6,730 bases of DNA, from the NCBI GenBank assembly GCA_937859855.1, contig CALMAR010000113.1, forward strand, positions 1 through 6,730. The letters run 5' to 3'. The position numbers were made by a program, and so were the translations under genes. Shown here one piece after another: positions 5,249-6,730 of this stretch (its first letter is position 1; every line of letters begins with the position of its first letter). The notes beneath the pieces were generated by a model, which was not told the origin of the DNA, did not search any database, and saw only the letters and a list, made by a program, of their open reading frames with translations. This DNA comes from an uncultured Kineosporia sp. (GTDB taxonomy: Bacteria; Actinomycetota; Actinomycetes; Actinomycetales; Kineosporiaceae).

Positions 5249-6522
5249 ACCGCGCGGGCCCTCGCGTCGTGGTGGTGGGTTCAGGGTGGCGCTTCACCTC
5301 AGGCATCAGCTACTACACCTGCCGGCTGACCAACGCGCTGGCCACTGCCGTCCCGGCTCATGCGATCCTGATGCGACGACTGGTTCCGAGCTGGTTGTAC
5401 CCCGGACGGCGCCGCATCGGCTCGCCGGTCCACGACCTGGTCTACGCCCCGCAAGTGCAGGTTCTGGACGGCGTGGACTGGTACTGGGGCCGCACGATCA
5501 TGCGGGCGCGCGCATTCCTCCAACGGATGAGCCCGGACGTGCTGGTCCTGCAGTGGTGGACCGGTGCGGTGCTGCACACCTATCTGCTGCTGGCCTGCTG
5601 GGCGCGGGCCCGGGGTGCCGCCGTGGTGATGGAGTGGCACGAGGTGCAGGACACCGGGGAGGCGCGGATCCCCGGCGCGGCCCGTTACGTGCGGGCCCTG
5701 ATGGCGCCGCTGATGCGCCGGGTGGACGCCCATATCGTGCACTCCGGTTATGACCTGGAACTGTTGCGGGCTGCCTACGGGCTCGACCCGGCCAAGGTCA
5801 CCGTGGTTCCGCACGGCCCCTACGACCACGTGACCGGCTCAGCGACCAACTCAGTGTCCAGCTCAGTGACCAGCGGGGAGCAACCCGGCCCGGCGGGCCC
5901 GGCAGGCGCCGGATCGTCGCCCGGGCCCGATCACGAGCCGTTCCGCCTGCTCTACTTCGGAGTCATCCGTCCTTACAAGGGCGTGGAGGATCTGATCGAG
6001 GCGTTCTCGAGCCTTGATCAGACGGTCCGCCGGCAGTTCCATCTCACTGTGGTGGGTGAGACCTGGGAGGGCTGGCACGGCCCGCTCGAAGCGGCCAGGA
6101 CCAGTCCGGCCCGGGATCGGATCACCATCATCAACCGGTATGTGACCGATGCCGAGGCGCGGCAGCACTTCGCCCTGGCGGACGCCGTCGTCCTGCCCTA
6201 TCGGCGCTCGTCGTCCTCCGGCCCGCTGCACATCGCCATGAGTGCTGGCCTGCCGGTCGTGGTGACCTCGGTCGGAGGGCTGGTCGAGGCCGCCTCCGGC
6301 TACCAGGGTGTGCGGTTCGTACCTCCACAGGATCCCGGGGCGCTGGCTCAAGCCCTGCGCGAGCTGCCCGCACTGCGCGGCCGGCGTTTCGCTGACCCGC
6401 ACAGCTGGCAGGCTTCGGTGCAGGCCTACCTGCGCACCTTCGAGCGGATCGGCCTGACCATGCCGGAGCCCGGGCCGGGCGCCGGGTGGAGGTCAGCCAG
6501 GGTCGCGGCGTCACCGAGGTGA
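5245..6522 (+). CDS. Family 4-like glycosyltransferase lacking E-x7-E, with expanded interdomain linker
   Basis: This 425-residue protein has a GT-B layout. The ATG at 5245 overlaps the TGA of the GT2 gene (ATGA) and an AGGAG lies 11 nt upstream. The N-lobe starts at PRVVVVGSGWRFTSGISYYT (6-25), a glycine-containing loop like that of GT4 enzymes. It continues through VLVLQWW (99-105), VMEWHEVQDTG (128-138), HIVHS (163-167) and VTVVPHGPYDH (185-195). The C-lobe begins at RLLYFGVIRPYKGVEDLIEAF (234-254), with R242 and K245 fitting donor-phosphate contacts. In the catalytic region VVLPYRRSSSSGPLHIAMSAGLPVVV (315-340) neither Glu of E-x7-E is present: I330 is where the second would be. GT4 subgroups with S/Q-S-G in this loop exist, so the protein may still be active. 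Residues about 198-232 form a Ser/Gly/Pro/Ala-rich insert between the lobes. It probably adds one sugar to the same glycan. The stop overlaps a GTG of the next gene. Confidence 0.9.
   Translation: MNRAGPRVVVVGSGWRFTSGISYYTCRLTNALATAVPAHAILMRRLVPSWLYPGRRRIGSPVHDLVYAPQVQVLDGVDWYWGRTIMRARAFLQRMSPDVLVLQWWTGAVLHTYLLLACWARARGAAVVMEWHEVQDTGEARIPGAARYVRALMAPLMRRVDAHIVHSGYDLELLRAAYGLDPAKVTVVPHGPYDHVTGSATNSVSSSVTSGEQPGPAGPAGAGSSPGPDHEPFRLLYFGVIRPYKGVEDLIEAFSSLDQTVRRQFHLTVVGETWEGWHGPLEAARTSPARDRITIINRYVTDAEARQHFALADAVVLPYRRSSSSGPLHIAMSAGLPVVVTSVGGLVEAASGYQGVRFVPPQDPGALAQALRELPALRGRRFADPHSWQASVQAYLRTFERIGLTMPEPGPGAGWRSARVAASPR
5833..5880 (+). repeat. Degenerate 12-bp tandem repeat in the GT4 linker
   Basis: Three imperfect 12-bp units (ACCGGCTCAGCG, ACCAACTCAGTG, TCCAGCTCAGTG) followed by a partial fourth (ACCAGC) encode the Thr/Ser/Val/Gly-rich part of the interdomain linker (about residues 197-212). 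A GC-rich stretch encoding GPAGPAGAG follows. The unit length keeps the frame. The copies are more diverged than those at 5150-5197, which suggests an older expansion. Confidence 0.65.
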
Positions 6523-6730
6523 CCGAGGTGACCCGAGGCGGTACGGCGGTGCGGACAGCGCGCTTCATGTCCTCGCGGGTGCGCGCCCTGGTCGAGCACC
6601 CGACGCCGGGGCTGGTCGCGATCACCGGCTCGGTGCGGGCCGGCATCGAGGTCGCGTCGAGTGCCGCGCTCGACGTCAAGCGCGTGCACCTCGACCTCCG
6701 CGGCCAGGCGCCGGACGACGTGGTCGACGC
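6519..6730 (+). CDS. Unrecognised protein, N-terminal part only
   Basis: A frame with about 94% G or C at third codon positions runs open from the end of the preceding glycosyltransferase to the window edge, so it is very probably coding. The GTG at 6519 overlaps that gene's TGA (GTGA), as at other junctions here. A GTG at 6528 has a better-spaced AGGTG six bases upstream, and an ATG at 6567 and a GTG at 6486 are also in frame, so the start is uncertain. From 6519 about 70 residues are visible. They include SSRVRALVEHPTPGLVAITG and, further on, VKRVHLDLRG. No signal peptide, membrane helix or family motif is recognisable. The position suggests a third gene of the polysaccharide operon. I do not assign a function. 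Confidence 0.65.
   Translation, partial: MTEVTRGGTAVRTARFMSSRVRALVEHPTPGLVAITGSVRAGIEVASSAALDVKRVHLDLRGQAPDDVVD

Noticed and set aside
6131..6679. Minus-strand open frames at the right edge
   Set aside because: They lie antisense to the GT4 C-lobe and to the strongly codon-biased plus frame, and are Arg/Pro/Ala-rich shadows.
1..6730. Terminators, tRNA/rRNA genes, CRISPR arrays and insertion sequences
   Set aside because: Both units run off the window without a convergent end. I saw no hairpin with a T-run, no spaced repeats of CRISPR size, no transposase-like frame and no structural RNA signature.

Overview
The window comes from a high-GC bacterium, most likely an actinobacterium. The coding frames end almost every codon in G or C, GTG starts are common, neighbouring genes overlap by 4 nt (ATGA/GTGA), and the proteins look like those of actinobacterial exopolysaccharide loci. 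No species can be named from this sequence alone.

The layout is two divergent transcription units around a 519-bp intergenic region (about 3776-4294) that is visibly less GC-rich than the genes. The leftward unit runs from 3775 to beyond position 1. It encodes three GT-B fold family 4 glycosyltransferases in a row (3775-2648, 2651-1482, 1479-298), followed by the N-terminal 100 residues of a secreted glycoside hydrolase resembling GH5 cellulases/mannanases (301 to beyond the edge). The rightward unit runs from 4295 to beyond 6730. It encodes a GT-A fold family 2 glycosyltransferase of the dolichol-phosphate-mannose synthase-like type (4295-5248), a family 4-like glycosyltransferase without the usual E-x7-E motif (5245-6522), and the start of an unrecognised protein (about 6519 to the edge).

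Five glycosyltransferases plus a secreted glycanase point to an extracellular or capsular polysaccharide locus. The inferred scheme is that cytoplasmic glycosyltransferases build a repeat unit, probably on a polyprenyl carrier, and the exported hydrolase trims or releases the polymer. No initiating phosphoglycosyltransferase, flippase, polymerase or chain-length regulator lies in the window, so sugar identities and export route cannot be read here. Four of the five internal junctions are 4-nt overlaps and the fifth is a 2-bp gap, so translation is probably coupled.

The least ordinary features are in-frame repeat expansions in two adjacent rightward genes (12-bp and 9-bp units in the GT2 tail, a degenerate 12-bp unit in the GT4 interdomain linker), a strong hairpin directly upstream of the leftward ribosome binding site, nested inverted repeats just upstream of the GT2 start, and two departures from the canonical family 4 catalytic motif. 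I found no RNA genes, mobile elements, CRISPR arrays or convincing terminators. Nothing here proves a new system; it reads as a lineage-specific polysaccharide locus with some unusual details.
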